NCBI GenBank assembly: GCA_003952965.2
Contig: CM025849.1
Span: forward strand, 27,266,621-27,330,620
DNA from: Morella rubra
Taxonomy: Eukaryota; Streptophyta; Magnoliopsida; Fagales; Myricaceae
Reading direction: 5' to 3'
DNA: 64,000 bases
Part shown: positions 20,784 through 32,639 of the stretch, piece after piece
Layout of the letters: the number at the start of each line of letters is the position of its first letter
Numbering within the stretch: position 1 is the stretch's first letter
Made by a program: the position numbers and the translations under genes
Notes under the pieces: generated by a model
Database searches by the model: none
The model's input: the letters and a program-made list of their open reading frames with translations, nothing else
What the model was told of the DNA's origin: nothing

Positions 20784-22908
20784 CTACAATTGTCCAGAGT
20801 GCCTCACTTCTTTCAGTCCTGATTGTTCCATTGCTTGTGGCCCCGGAACCCATTTGGGACATTTGGTACTTGAGTAGCTTGACACAACCCTCGAGTTCAT
20901 CAGCTCAACAATGGGTGCATATTTCACACATCTCGGAGCCTTGTACTGCTCTATGGACGCCCCTAAGCTAATGGCGAAGTTCATGAGCTTATCGAAGGTC
21001 CCAGGCTCAACAATCTTGATTTCTAGGGGGCCAATTGATTTATCCGAGACACGACCTTGGCGGTACACGCTATTGAGGGATTCTTCAATGGTCAAGCAGC
21101 AGTCCTCAAACACTGAGGGTGGAATCGGGGTTGACCCGTTGAGGGTAAGCTCCCAGAATAGCACATAGTGGCCTGGGATTGTTGAAGTGTCCGCGTAGCT
21201 AGTGTAATCAGCCAGAGTTGCATCAAACGGCATCAAATGGTTCACAGCATTCTTTACTGCATTTTGCAGCTCAACTTCATCAGTCTTGTCCGAATCAATG
21301 CTCAGGACCACATTTTTTCGGCATATGAAATTGAACTGGGGGGCCTTGTTCTTGAATCCTGCCACTCGGAGCACATCTCCAACTCTGTAGCGATAAAGGC
21401 CTATAATATCAAAGCATGTTAAGCACAACCAAGTTCCAATACGATAATTTGTACTTGTAAGCTTAAATGGCTAGTGAGTTCTAAAAGGAAATAAAGGACC
21501 TTACCAGAATAAGTTGTAACAACAAGTTCGTATTCTTGGCCAAGCTTGACATCGACCAGATCCACCAATTCTTTCTGTTCTTTTTCGCTGAGAGATTTGG
21601 GAACGGAGGGGGAGTGAGCGACGTCATTGCTTCTGTGTACAGGAAGGAATTCGTAATAGCACATGGTGGGAATGAGGGTGTATGACACTTCACTAGGCTT
21701 ACAAAGAGGATTAAGGTTGACACCAAAGTAACTTTCAGAGGATGCATACAAGGTGGACACAAGTGGGAGGCCATTGCTATAGTAATCAAGAGTTGGAATG
21801 TACTGTGACATGCTCCCAGTCACAATAACATCCACATACTTGGTATTGGGCCACAACCTGGTTATAATTCCTTTCCAGGAATCTCTGCTACACCCGACCT
21901 CAATGAAATCAGCCAGCCTGGGATCAGGTTTGAGGATCTTCATGATGGCCTCTCGGACGGAAGCATCAGTAATTTGGGGGTTGATGATTCCGGTTCTAAT
22001 ATCGTTGCAAAAAGAGGACCAATGCTCTTCGAGGAAACGGATTGCGCGGATAAAGCCCGAGGCGAAAACTGCGCCAACCCGTAGGACTTCCTTGTTTTGG
22101 CAGAGGCCACAAAGTATTTGTGAGTACATGCTTTGGAAGGAGTCGGGGCAGAGGATGGTTTCATTGGGGCTGGTGTAGTTTGAGTAAGGATCATAGGGTC
22201 TTTCTTTGAAGTGGGAACTCTTGTAATAGCTAGTCAGAACAGGGCGAGCCAAAAGTCCTCCAGGTGTCTTGGCCTCGGATTTTATGAACCGAAAGTACAT
22301 TCCTTTGCCTTTCTCTAGTCCAGGAACAGATTGGCTCATCACAGGCATCAATAGGCTATAGAACAGTGACCTCCTTTCTAGATCTTCTTCTATTGTGGGC
22401 ATCAATTTCCTCTCTCCCCCAGATGTCCCAGAGCTGCAAAACCAACAACGAAGACAATACATTTAGCCAAACCATTCACCACAAAGCCAAAACTTAAAGT
22501 TTAACCAACCCATTAAGCCAAACCATCGGAGAAAAATGTTAAACAGCTCAAATTAAGCATGGAAAAAATGGTACTTGCAGCATACCTTGTCAAGAACTCA
22601 GAAATGGGCTTCGAGCAGAGGATTGGGGAAGTGTCACCATGGGCAATACGAGTAATATCCGGTTGGATATCCTCGTAGGTGATAACAGGCATGACTTTCT
22701 TGAACGTCTCGCGGTCGGTGTGACCGTGGAGGCCGTGCCTCAGTAAGTACTCCACGTAAGCGTTGCGAGAGAGTATTTCGGACAGAACACGCTGCTGAAC
22801 TTCATCTGCGTTGGCCGTGACATCTTCAATGAATTGAAGAACCTTCTTGTTCTTCTCTGCAAGATTGTTGTCTGTGAGTTTCAACGAGCACTTTGGAACC
22901 TCAGTCAT
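20784..22908 (-). CDS. GH3.6: GH3 acyl-acid-amido synthetase, GH3.5/GH3.6-like (three exons)
   Basis: Exons 22908-22586, 22433-21505 and 21400-20784 join cleanly with GT..AG sites and codon phase, giving 622 residues. Start MTEVPKCSL, then [19 protein letters not shown]. Adenylate-binding motif [10 protein letters not shown] at 108-117, YASSE at 337-341 and GLYRYRVGD at about 418-426 are intact. [18 protein letters not shown] and [17 protein letters not shown] follow. Known: this enzyme adenylates indole-3-acetic acid and transfers it to an amino acid such as aspartate, lowering free auxin; cytosolic, usually auxin-induced. Sequence recall places it with GH3.5/GH3.6. Odd: the usual C-terminus PGHKQWNN is present only in the +1 frame. 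An extra C in the run 20841-20844 changes it to [10 protein letters not shown] and extends the protein by about 12 residues past a former stop at 20813-20815. The only near-intact host gene in the window. Confidence 0.93.
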
Positions 22909-23035
22909 GGTGTTTTTTTGTTTTCTATGTTCTTTGTCTTTGTTTTGTGCACCGTGAAAGAGATGTGGCTTTGATGTGCTAGGGAGAAAGAGAGAGCGTG
23001 ATTGTTATAAAGAGAGGAGAAGGTTTTGTGTGGGA

Positions 23036-23125
23036 AAAGGAAAGAGAGTAAGTGGGTTTATACAGAGGCAGATACGAAGCTGGCTGTGCTTCACAAAGGG
23101 AAAGAGAGTAAGTAGGTTTATACAA
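23036..23125 (-). promoter_or_regulatory. Duplicated TATA-like segment upstream of GH3.6
   Basis: The phrase GGAAAGAGAGTAAGT.GGTTTATACA occurs twice, about 59 bases apart (about 23039 and 23098). On the gene's strand each copy gives TGTATAAACC, a TATA-like box, about 155 and 210 bases before the ATG. A third candidate, CTTTATAAC, lies near 23005. By eye I find no TGTCTC/GAGACA auxin-response core between the ATG and about 24.2 kb. Confidence 0.4.
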
Positions 23126-23179
23126 CTCTGAAAGTATTCTTTGGCGGTCAGAAGTTAATATCTTTATACTTCAACTACT

Positions 23180-24100
23180 GTTTTCCCAGAAGCACTAAAG
23201 GTTGAGAGCTATAGCGAAGGACAGATTGCAGAGACCATGTGAGCCTGCAACTCCTCGTAGCCAAGTGGGTAGAATCTTAATAAATGAGCCTCCTCGAACT
23301 GCATCTTCCACTGCTGCCAGTGAATTCTTGCAAGGAGGCCCATCAGGTGCCTCATTTGACACCGTCAACGTAAATGGCAGTTTGGATTTGGTGCATTATT
23401 GGTGCTATTTGGGCAATAAAATGACAAAATTGGAAAAAGAATCCGTCGCCTCTGCAGCCTGCCAAAGATAACAACCAGTCCTTTCATCCGAACAGTATAT
23501 GGAAGATAATAACTCTGACCAATTACCTGTACTTTGGTGAAACATGCATGGGTAGTAACTAAACTAAGTTTTAAGAAGTGTTTGGGCATGGGCTTTTACA
23601 AAGAAAGTAGCCATTCAAGTGGGATCAGGCAACACATATAAAGGCTAAAAGCCCTTGCAATTGAATCGTGTCCTACTTCAACAGCAATTAGAGTTTCTGG
23701 AAACTAGCACTAATGGATGTAAGTCGAATCACCCAACTAGGGCTCTTGAGTCTACTACGTTTGGACCTCCATACTTTTGTAACCAAATTATTGTCTTCCT
23801 TCTTAAAAGCCTAAACCGTGATTGAAACTCTTGTTGCTTTTCCCCCCTTTAGTTTTCTTTTATCCCTTTGAACTGGTCACTTTACCCGTAAAAAGGCATT
23901 TGAATGGAGATAAAGGACCTAAACAAAATGGCTTTCTTGCTCTGTTTTTGACGAAAGGACTGTATGCCCTATTGGGTATTTTGGTTTACATCTCTTTTGT
24001 CTCTAAAGGTTTCTTTGAGGAATGACTTGAGCAGCCACGCAAAGCCATTGCCATTTACGTTGACGGTGTCAAATGAGGCACCTGATGGGCCTCCTCGCAA
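23180..24100. repeat. Dispersed repeat R1, copy 2, with inverted gene-like ends
   Basis: The left part (23202-23385) is open on the plus strand: RLQRPCEPATPRSQVGRILI, then GGPSGASFDTVNVNG. The right end (24046-24172, minus) encodes GGPSGASFDTVNVNGNGFAW, so the element begins and ends with inverted copies of one unidentified coding sequence. The core 23397-23960 is shared with 2107-2660 and 34711-35360. It sits about 270 bp upstream of the GH3.6 start. Confidence 0.7.
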
Positions 24101-24211
24101 GATTTGGATGCGCCTATAACGTCTATACTGACTTACATTTGAATGCGCACTAGCTTTAGCACTTAGCAGCATTGCTGCTCGAGATTGGTGTTTAATATAT
24201 TTAGAAGTTTG

Positions 24212-24643
24212 TGTTAGAGCAAAAAATCAAAATCAACATGATTTTACATGCAGTGGAATATAAACAGTGAAAACGCTTACCTCCTGTCATTATGCTCAGC
24301 ACTTGAACAAAATCTCTAAACTAATACAATAGTTATTAGCATAGAGAGAAAAAGAAAACTGAGACTCTTCTAACTTATGCTTATGCTTTCGAGAGTGTAT
24401 TAGATGGTATACACAGGCCTTTATTTATAGGCTAGGTCAGAAATCCCTAATATGGTATTGATTCTGATTTGATATATTCCTTGATGAAAGGAACAAATCA
24501 GAATCAATAAAATTGCAATCTTTATCAAATTAGAATCAATTTGCCACTGATTCCATAATCTTATTAATTGGCAGCATAATCTTTACTTATTAAAAGATTA
24601 TTCGCATATGTCAACTACGGCACTTCGAGGAAATATTCCAACA
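24212..24643 (-). mobile_element. 432-bp solo LTR with 5-bp target duplication
   Basis: Plus-strand ends TGTTAGAG and CCAACA; flanks 24207-24211 and 24644-24648 are both GTTTG. On the minus strand it starts TGTTGGAATATTTCC and contains a TATAAATAAA box near 24421-24430, so it is a Copia-like LTR in minus orientation. No internal region. Confidence 0.88.
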
Positions 24644-24648
24644 GTTTG

Positions 24649-26987
24649 GGTATGTGGGATTGTCTCGAATGCTAAGTGAATAATTTTATTTTTTAACACA
24701 AATTATGTTTGCACTCTCAAAACTTTGATTTGCAATGGCTAGATAACATTTTGGCCTCTTCTTGAATTAGGATCTGGCTGAGGATATGGATGGATTTTGC
24801 TCTGGTTGGTGGGTATTAAGAGCTGTCTCATCCTGACTTTAAAGTTCAACCTAATCTGGTGCAGCATAACGTAAGCCCACACGGACAGCACAGCAACCAA
24901 ACAAATATATATCCTTCTGATATTTCCCCATTTTCTCACACAAATTCTGGGCTTGGTGAGTACTCTAAAGCTGTATTAGGTACAAGGAAACTCAATGCAG
25001 AGGGCCCTCACCATGAGCGAGAAGAACAGAGAGAGACAAATGCATCTAAAAGGCAGGTTGGTTCAATTCAAAACACATATGTTGCCATGGTGTTTCTTCG
25101 GAACGATCGAATTGGTGGCCATCCGGGGTCTCTCTGTGTGGAGTATGCAGACTTGGAGAGAGACAAATGCAGAGGATGAATGTTGAATTGTATTTCATTA
25201 TTAAACCCAACTCAGTTTCCATTATTATCTAGAAGGCAGGTTACCACTTACCTAGAACGTAGAACTTTCACCTCAATTATTGTTCATGCATTGTAAAAGT
25301 TTGGTAGTGTTTACTAGGTTTTGCTCTTTGCCCTTTGGTGATTTGTCCCCCTCAAAGATGGAGACATTACAAAAGAAGTGCATGCAAGATTTAGGCATCG
25401 AAGTTCCCCTTTCGTAAGCAATTTGGGAAAAAGCTGGTTTAGTACAAAACAGAGCGCACATGACATATGGGTAGAGTTCGATAGGTTTGTCCATCTTTGA
25501 GTGACTGAAAGTCACTCCCACAACTCACCAATCTAGGGTAGAGCACCACTTCCTAGTGCTTTCCTAGGTACGTAGAGGCCAAGCGTGGTGCATACACCCC
25601 CCATTTGTGCCAAAATCTTCAACATGACCCCCTACTCTTTGTCTTTGCATTTTAGGGGACAATCTTTATACACGATGCCCAAAAGCAAAAGGGTCTTCTT
25701 TTTTTACCTTTGATACTTCCCCTAAGAATGCTCCTTTCACCATCACTGTGGAGTTTTTCTTGTAAAACAAGTCGTAGATCACAACTGGTCAGGTCTTAGA
25801 AGGCTAATTCCATAGCATAATGAATCATGTTCAGCAAGTGCCGAATCATTCATGTTAGGATTTTAAGAAAATTTTTACCAATTCTTAACTTGAATCAACC
25901 ATTAATTCGGTCTAGTGCAAACTTCTGCTGGCAATCAGTGCTCAAGATAGTTCCCAGAAATGCTCTCCCAAAAGATCATTGCCAAATTGATGTTCTAGAT
26001 TCCTAAGAACCTCGACCTTCCTCTGCAAAGGATGAGTAATGAATCTTAGCTTGTTGCTCTCTAGCTTAGAATAGCGTAAAGTTTATTGGGTTTTCTTTCT
26101 TCGAGTTCATTTAGAATGGAAATTCTTGATAGTTATCTGTAGGTGACCAATAATCCAGTCGGTTTTCTTATCAAACATCATTGATCTGTCACTTAGTCCT
26201 GTTTGCAGATCCAAAAATGGAAAATCTAAGATTTTGTTTAATAATTTGAGTCAAGGACAGATCAGAATTTCAGGTTTTGCAGAAAAGCTCAACAATTTAT
26301 GCAATGACACAACAGTAAGATAAGCTAGAGATTAAAATTCTCCCATTTTCAACTTCAAGCCCAGTGAAACATTATGTCCCTGCATAATTATTGCATTGGG
26401 TCTTCAAGAAAAGTAGCTGGATTCGTAGGTCAAACATCACCAAATTTTTCAGAGACAATGTTCTGTAAAAGTATTTCATTGCCATAGACGAGGTATAAAT
26501 CCATATACAAATAATAGAAACGGAGAGAGACATGAAGAGATGTTGAATTGCAAAACAGCATACGGTTAACCCAACTCGCTATTAGTTAAAGACACTGCAG
26601 CCAACATGTCTGCTTGCTTTTTAAACTATCCTGTTCTCAAACAATCCAGTCAAATGTAATCATACCAAATACTATCTCGGCATCTAACATGAGAATTGTG
26701 TAATTCATAATGCAAATAGAACTGTTAAATCCAAGCTTCAGTTTAATTGCAGCACCTTCTTAAAGTTTCCACAAAATCTGGGCCCTCAGCAAAAGGTGAC
26801 GTGGAACATCTGACGCGGATTTGAGAGTCAAAGTGTTTGCAGTCATGTCAAAGCAATATGTTTTTGTCGATAGGTCGTATGCCGGAAGAAAGAATAGTGA
26901 AAAGCATCAACAAATTAATAGAAATGAAGCCACCTCAATTCTCTCTGACAAACAGAAGCTGATGCTATAAACTAGCATGTAACAGTT
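24649..26987. other. No supported gene
   Basis: Low-quality frames only (24859-25179, 25273-25521), without recognisable motif. No tandem or inverted repeat stood out. Confidence 0.4.
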
Positions 26988-27170
26988 TTACCAGCAGCAG
27001 GGAGCGATTCGGAACTGATCAGTTTCAGTATCGTATGGCTCCAGTGGCTTGCCACTCCAACGGGGGTCCTCATAGGATGTAGATAATCTAATTCTCCTTA
27101 CAATTTCATCTGGACATCTTGAAGCTCTGTCAAAACAGGCAGGGATAATGGATCCACTGCAAGTTTCTAC
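26988..27170 (-). CDS. Orphan terminal exon of an unrecognised gene
   Basis: After a good acceptor (TTTTCTTCAG, CAG complement at 27171-27173) the frame reads VETCSGSIIPACFDRASRCP, DEIVRRIRLSTSYEDPRWSG, KPLEPYDTETDQFRIAPCCW and stops. The sequence is protein-like in composition (cysteine pairs, W and P turns) and undamaged, so it may be the last exon of a real gene or of a duplicated fragment. I do not recognise the family, and I found no matching upstream exon in 27.2-28.1 kb. Confidence 0.4.
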   Translation of the reverse strand, partial: VETCSGSIIPACFDRASRCPDEIVRRIRLSTSYEDPRWSGKPLEPYDTETDQFRIAPCCW

Positions 27171-27199
27171 CTGAAGAAAACATGGAAACGATTGGAATC

Positions 27200-28151
27200 T
27201 TTCTTTTATTATCTTTCTAATTAAAAGCTTCAACTACGTGTATGCATAACCTATGCAAGTGCTGCGACAGATTGACTTAAAACCAGAAAAAACAACCATG
27301 TAACTTGATCTATGTCCTACTCATGCCATTAAGCCATACATAAATATCTGTATGAGACATGAAGCCAGTATAGAGTAGATAAAATGGTTCCTGATGAATC
27401 TGAACTATTTGATTTCTACAAGAACCTCCAAGCCAGCATCTCTTTCCTTTGTAAATATCAAATGAATTTTTTCGCTCATTTCTCCAGACTTGGTGTTTGG
27501 TCTATTATTTTTTTGGGAAGGAGGATGGTGGCTCCGAATTTATTGATTAGCCCTCACTTGAGGCTACAAGCTTAGACTAAAAGGTGGTGCAGAGAGTGCG
27601 CATAAGCATGCATCACTTGAATATCTAAACAGCTGCCTATCATGTCGAAGTTTTCAAAATTTCAGGTGAAGCAGAAAGCGTTCACGAGTATGCATCAATT
27701 GAATTTCTAAATAGCTGCCTATTATGTCACCGGTTTTCAAAATTTTGGATTTACGTGTTCACTCATAAGAAGTTGAGCACAAGGTTCAAGCTAAAACTGT
27801 ATGGACATGTAGGCAGATTAACAAAGTTTTCCTTATACCATCTTGTTTGCAACTTTACAACTAGTACTTTGCAATAGGAATTAATATTCGGATCAATTTC
27901 TGTAGATTTGTGGCCTTTAAGGTACCCTTTTGGATTGTTACCATAAGACCCTCACTTGTGTCTCAATGACGAAAGAAAATATACCGGATTTCGAAATGGC
28001 ATGGAGCTTTGCTTACTACTGTTTAGTTTCTGTTGATGCAAGATGATATTTTGCTCGATCTAGCTCTTGTATTTCCCCTAATCTTGACTTCCTTCCACAT
28101 CACTTTTCAGTCATCAATGCTATCCACCGAAAGTCATGGTTTGCTAGTGCT
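27200..28151. other. No supported gene; short tandem duplication
   Basis: 27600-27665 and 27683-27750 are a diverged 80-bp tandem duplication (AAC/AAT.AGCTGCCTATCATGTC phrase). Otherwise nothing. Confidence 0.45.
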
Positions 28152-28156
28152 GGAAA

Positions 28157-28724
28157 TGTTAGGAAATGTGGAGCCTGGTTTACTATATCCAACCTGGGCT
28201 GATAGGTGCCTGGGGACAAGCCCAGGCACGACAAGGGAGACACGGAAGCCTAGGTTGATAGGTGCCCGGGGGACAAGTCCGAGCACGACAGGGGAGATCC
28301 AGAAGCCTGGACTGATAGGTGCCGGGGGACAAGCCCAGTAAGACAAGAGACTTGTATGCCTGTGTGCCGGGGATGACCTGGACGAGCCTTTTAGGCTCGG
28401 TATACCCAGCTAACCTCCAGGCGCTACAATAACCTAGGATACCCTGTATGCTCGGGGTATTTTTGGTCAGGCGACGCCCCAAGTCTTAAATATACGGTGC
28501 TCAGGGTTAAGGTTTTCTCAGTGTGTCATATTATTTTCTTTTGTGTTGTTCCATGCATGACGACTGTCTCCTTGTACTTTGTACGATAATAGCAAAAACA
28601 CTGCAACTTTATGAACGTACCTCACATTGAGAGAACCACGTAAATCTCTGTGTCTTTATTCTCATTCTTCTTTATTTTGTTTCTCACGCTATTCCGCACT
28701 TAGAGAATAGGATTTTTCCCAACA
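28157..28724 (+). mobile_element. 568-bp solo LTR with 5-bp target duplication and internal tandem repeat
   Basis: Starts TGTTAGGAAATG and ends TTTTTCCCAACA; flanks 28152-28156 and 28725-28729 are both GGAAA. The terminal inverted bases fit a Copia-type LTR. The 5' part holds two and a half copies of a 59-60 bp GC-rich tandem unit (28198-28345, CTGATAGGTGCC at each start). Open frames here on both strands come from that repeat. Confidence 0.87.
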
Positions 28725-28855
28725 GGAAACACACGGAGAGAAGGACAAAGGAAGCGAATCTCACAACTCCCTACTTACAAAACGCACTCTGTTGAGAAGG
28801 TTGCTTTGTAGCAAGCCATTTTCTACAGAGAGTAGCAAGCCACTTGTTGAGAAGG

Positions 28856-29260
28856 TTGCTTTCGATAGATTCTATTGGAGTCTTACATTCACTGTGCGGT
28901 CCCCCTTTCTATTATTGAAAACTGCTAATAGTTAAAGGTTAGCCAATTACTTCATGTTCTCAATCAGCCCCGTGTGGTTTTTTTTGTTCCTTCCTATTTA
29001 TATGGCGGCGCTTATGTACAGTTTGGCTTGTTTGTCTGCGCTTGTTTTATCTTACATTTAGTTGTTACAGAATATTTCCATGTGGACCCTATTTTTTGGT
29101 TATGATTGTTTATTGCAGAGAGAGACGACGGCCTTGGCCCACCTATGGATCCGTCTCCTTCGTGCACATTCCACTCCAGGAAGCATTCCAGCCATATTTC
29201 TATGCGCTTGATGTTTCAGCCATATTTGTAAGAGACTTCGATTGAATACCAAACTTGCTG
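28856..29260. repeat. R3 copy 2 joined to R6 copy 2
   Basis: 28856-29118 matches 15592-15912, and 29119-29260 matches 20315-20475. The join follows TTTATTGCAG, an acceptor-like sequence, so R3 and R6 may be an intron and exon of one decayed gene that separated elsewhere. Confidence 0.6.
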
Positions 29261-29471
29261 TATCTTGAAATGAAGAGATAAAACTTGTATAGATAATCGG
29301 CAATTAACCGAACAATCTTTTGTGGTCATCACTTTCATCTTGTCAGATTAAAAAATGTGGATAGGAAGGTTGTAGGAAGGAGGTAAGGAAGCTTCAGTGA
29401 AACTCCCTAGCAAAAAGACCCACCTATGTTTCAGTTGACTAGAAAAGCACTTTGGAGAAAAAGGTCTGCTT

Positions 29472-29905
29472 TTCCACCATCCCATTTGCTTTTTCTTTTT
29501 CTTTTCCAATTTTTGTAAGAAAAGAAAGCTTACCATTTAAAAAATTTGTACTGCATGGATGGACCAGAAATGGCCTGCCCAAGAGTACCAGTTTCCATAT
29601 AACAGCTGCCAATTATCTCGCCGGAAAAAAAAAGCGCTTTTTATCTCCATGTGAACTTTAAATTAGTGAAAATTTAGAAGTATTTGGGTTAGTATTTGTT
29701 AATTTATGCTATAAACTTTACTAATCCTTTTACTGATTACTAGCTAGATACAGTTTGCTGCCACCTCAAAATTAACCTCTTGTAATTTTGTAAAAATCGT
29801 TTAAAATGTTTTAGAAAATTTTTCCCTATTGATTGCCAAAAAAAAAAACGCATAAATAAGGGATATAAAGTGCATATGCTTCGGCACCCGGACAATGTAA
29901 GAGGC
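29472..29905. repeat. Dispersed repeat R7, copy 1
   Basis: Matches 51065-51500 closely: TTTGCTTTTTCTTTTTCTTT, ACTGCATGGATGGACCAGAA, CAGTTTGCTGCCACCTCAAA and later phrases in the same order. No coding content. Confidence 0.75.
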
Positions 29906-32515
29906 CTAGAAATTCCAACCGTCAAGAAAAAATAAAAAATAAAAAATCGAACCAATATTGGCCGAATATAAAATCTGAATTTGAGGATAAAATCTGAATT
30001 TGACCAAACTATTTAGAAGAAGATGAATACCAAATCCCCGTACCAAAGTTGAAATATTCCATTGGATTGTTGGAAACTTGCATAGTATTTAACTTAACAA
30101 AATTTTATTTTATTAAAAATACTTTAAAATTTTATATTTATTTTTTTTCCTCGTCCATCAATCTCAATACATCTTTTTTATTAATACTAACATAAAATTT
30201 TAACAAATTTTAGTGAAATTTTAGTAAAATACTTAGAAAGAGCAAAACCGTACTCGTGCATGTGGATCTGCTAAATTATTTCGGCACCCTGAAACTGGCG
30301 GGCCCCTGGAAATTATTTCATGCTGAATTGAAATGACGAAAAAGGGCATTAATCGTTGGAGATTGTTTTCGTAACTACATAAAAGTCTTGTGAACAACCT
30401 TGGCATCTACTTTTACGAAAAAGACTGCTTCTGAAAAGGCAGCGTCATAATTTTTATGGCAGGAAGCCAACCAGTCTTCCTTTCCTTTTTTAGAATAGAT
30501 GAGCATTCTGGACACTTAAGACTACATGAATTCGTCAATGCCACACGTGGGTCGCATTTTATTTGTATCTGTGTACCCATTGGAAGTAAATGAGTTTGTT
30601 TCGGTGAAAAGTAGACAGGCCGTAGATTTTAATCTCGGACTAACTATTATTTTTTTTCTTTTCATTTTTTAAATAGACGGTAAATTTTTACCCGAAATTT
30701 ATCAATAGGACACGATGCATCGAGACTCAGTATATAAAATTATTTTGAATATTTGTTCAGATGCAGATGGAAATGTTCATAAATTCGGGTCAATGTAATG
30801 ACATTTGACAAACTTCAACATCGGTATTTTTTCAAGTTCCTGGAGTTTGTTTGTTATCGGTACACGTAGACATGCGAGAGATTCCACGATTAGCATCTTT
30901 TTGTAAACAGACGTGGGTGAAATGCAGATGCACACGATGCATTTGGTTATTTTTTACTTTTGGATAATCCTTTTCTGAAAATTTTTGAGTGTTCAGTGTT
31001 GGTTTGAACTTGCAATGTCCTTAACTGAAATGCATAAATTCACTACTATTTAGAGCAAAAGTTATTCAAATTCAACAACTTAGAATGTCAGATCAATGGA
31101 CAATCCGTAGCTGTCAAGTCACAACCAAAGAGCATCAAGATAATGCATAAGGACTTGGTAATGAATGCTGTCAGCAATATCCTTAGCTCTTGAGATCTGG
31201 ATATAATGCTATCAGAATATAGTACTTGAAATTAGAAATCATTTTCACTTCCATTTACCTCAGGATCAGAAACAAATATCCCTAGTAAAAGCGAGATCTG
31301 GATATACAAACCCTATTAATTGAGCAGTCCAGCTGAATTGCAACATAGACATGAGAGAAAGAAATTTAAATACTCTGACTTCCACAAGATCTGCATATTA
31401 ATTTACACCTTCTTTCTTATAATTATAACTAATTGCCGACCAATGATGATAAATACTTAATTATTATTTGTTTGAAGTCATGAGAACAACGATTGCTTCA
31501 ATGGGACAGAAGTACTTGCCCTGGAACTCTTCTTCCATCGCCAAATGCAAATTAAGGATATATATATATATATTTGGAAGCCCTACGTTAATTAGGAATG
31601 TGTAGATTTTCCTATGATCATGTGCCTCAAGGTTTAAGATATTCTGTCATGTTATCTTGTTACTAGAACAGCACTAATTCTATGTTTTTTTGTTTAATCT
31701 TTTCTCCTTCCTCCTCGTTGATCAGATATCAATTGAGTTCAACCTTTCATTAATTTTTTATCATCATGCTTATTGGGTAATAAAAGTATCATTGAATTTT
31801 ACATGCTCTGAGTTAGAAAGCCTGACAGCTCCATGGCCATACATGATACATCGCCTCCCCACGTCAGGAAATTAGAGTCTCCTCTTAATTGTTTAACTTG
31901 ATATATCCATCAGATAAAGTTTCCTCGGATATTTCTTTCACGGGTTATGACGTTGTTATGGCAGTTTATGTCATGAGATATTTGGAATGTTGAAATTTCA
32001 CTACCTAGGTTTTCAATGGACTTTGAAAACAAGACCTGAAAGTGGATATATAGTGGATCACTCAGATGTCAATTCATCACATCTCAAAAGATAAACCAAA
32101 TTCAACATTCACTAGAATGCACTTAGCAATATTTAGCCCACAGACAAGAAAGAAATATTCTACAGATCAGAAGCAACCCTAACCCTTATCAAATACAAAT
32201 AGACATAAAACATTAAGATATGGAAACTATATTCAGTTCATGAATGTAAGAACACGAAGTACTACAAGAAGTATGGAACACATTTCTTTGGCATTAGTTG
32301 ATTGTTAGTCGATATTGACCACACACAAGACTTCACAGTTCGCACTATCAGGCCTGCTAATCCACCTGATGATGTGGATGGTTTATCTGTGCGTATTCTA
32401 GCTACTCAGTTCTATTAATATTCAGAACAGAAGCGGACAAGAAGATAAAGATTCTGAAAATGAGAAAGAGCTAGACAGAACTATCATTAACAAAACAGTT
32501 CACAAGAATTGCGCA
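29906..32515. other. No supported gene; contains R8 copy 1
   Basis: 30240-30485 matches 39983-40345 (AAACCGTACTCGTGCATGTG, then ATGCTGAATTGAAATGACGA). The rest is AT-rich without motif. Confidence 0.5.
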
Positions 32516-32639
32516 ATGAGAGATGCATCTCTATTTTACGTCTCAAACAGAATTAAGAAAGCATCACATATCATACTGAAAATGCTTATTCACTTAACGC
32601 ATGATCAACGAAACGAGAGAGAGTCCTCGTTGGGTAAGG

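Noticed and set aside
21798..22178. Plus-strand 126-codon frame inside GH3.6
   Set aside because: Antisense shadow of exon 2; GH3 motifs and splice sites are clear on the minus strand.
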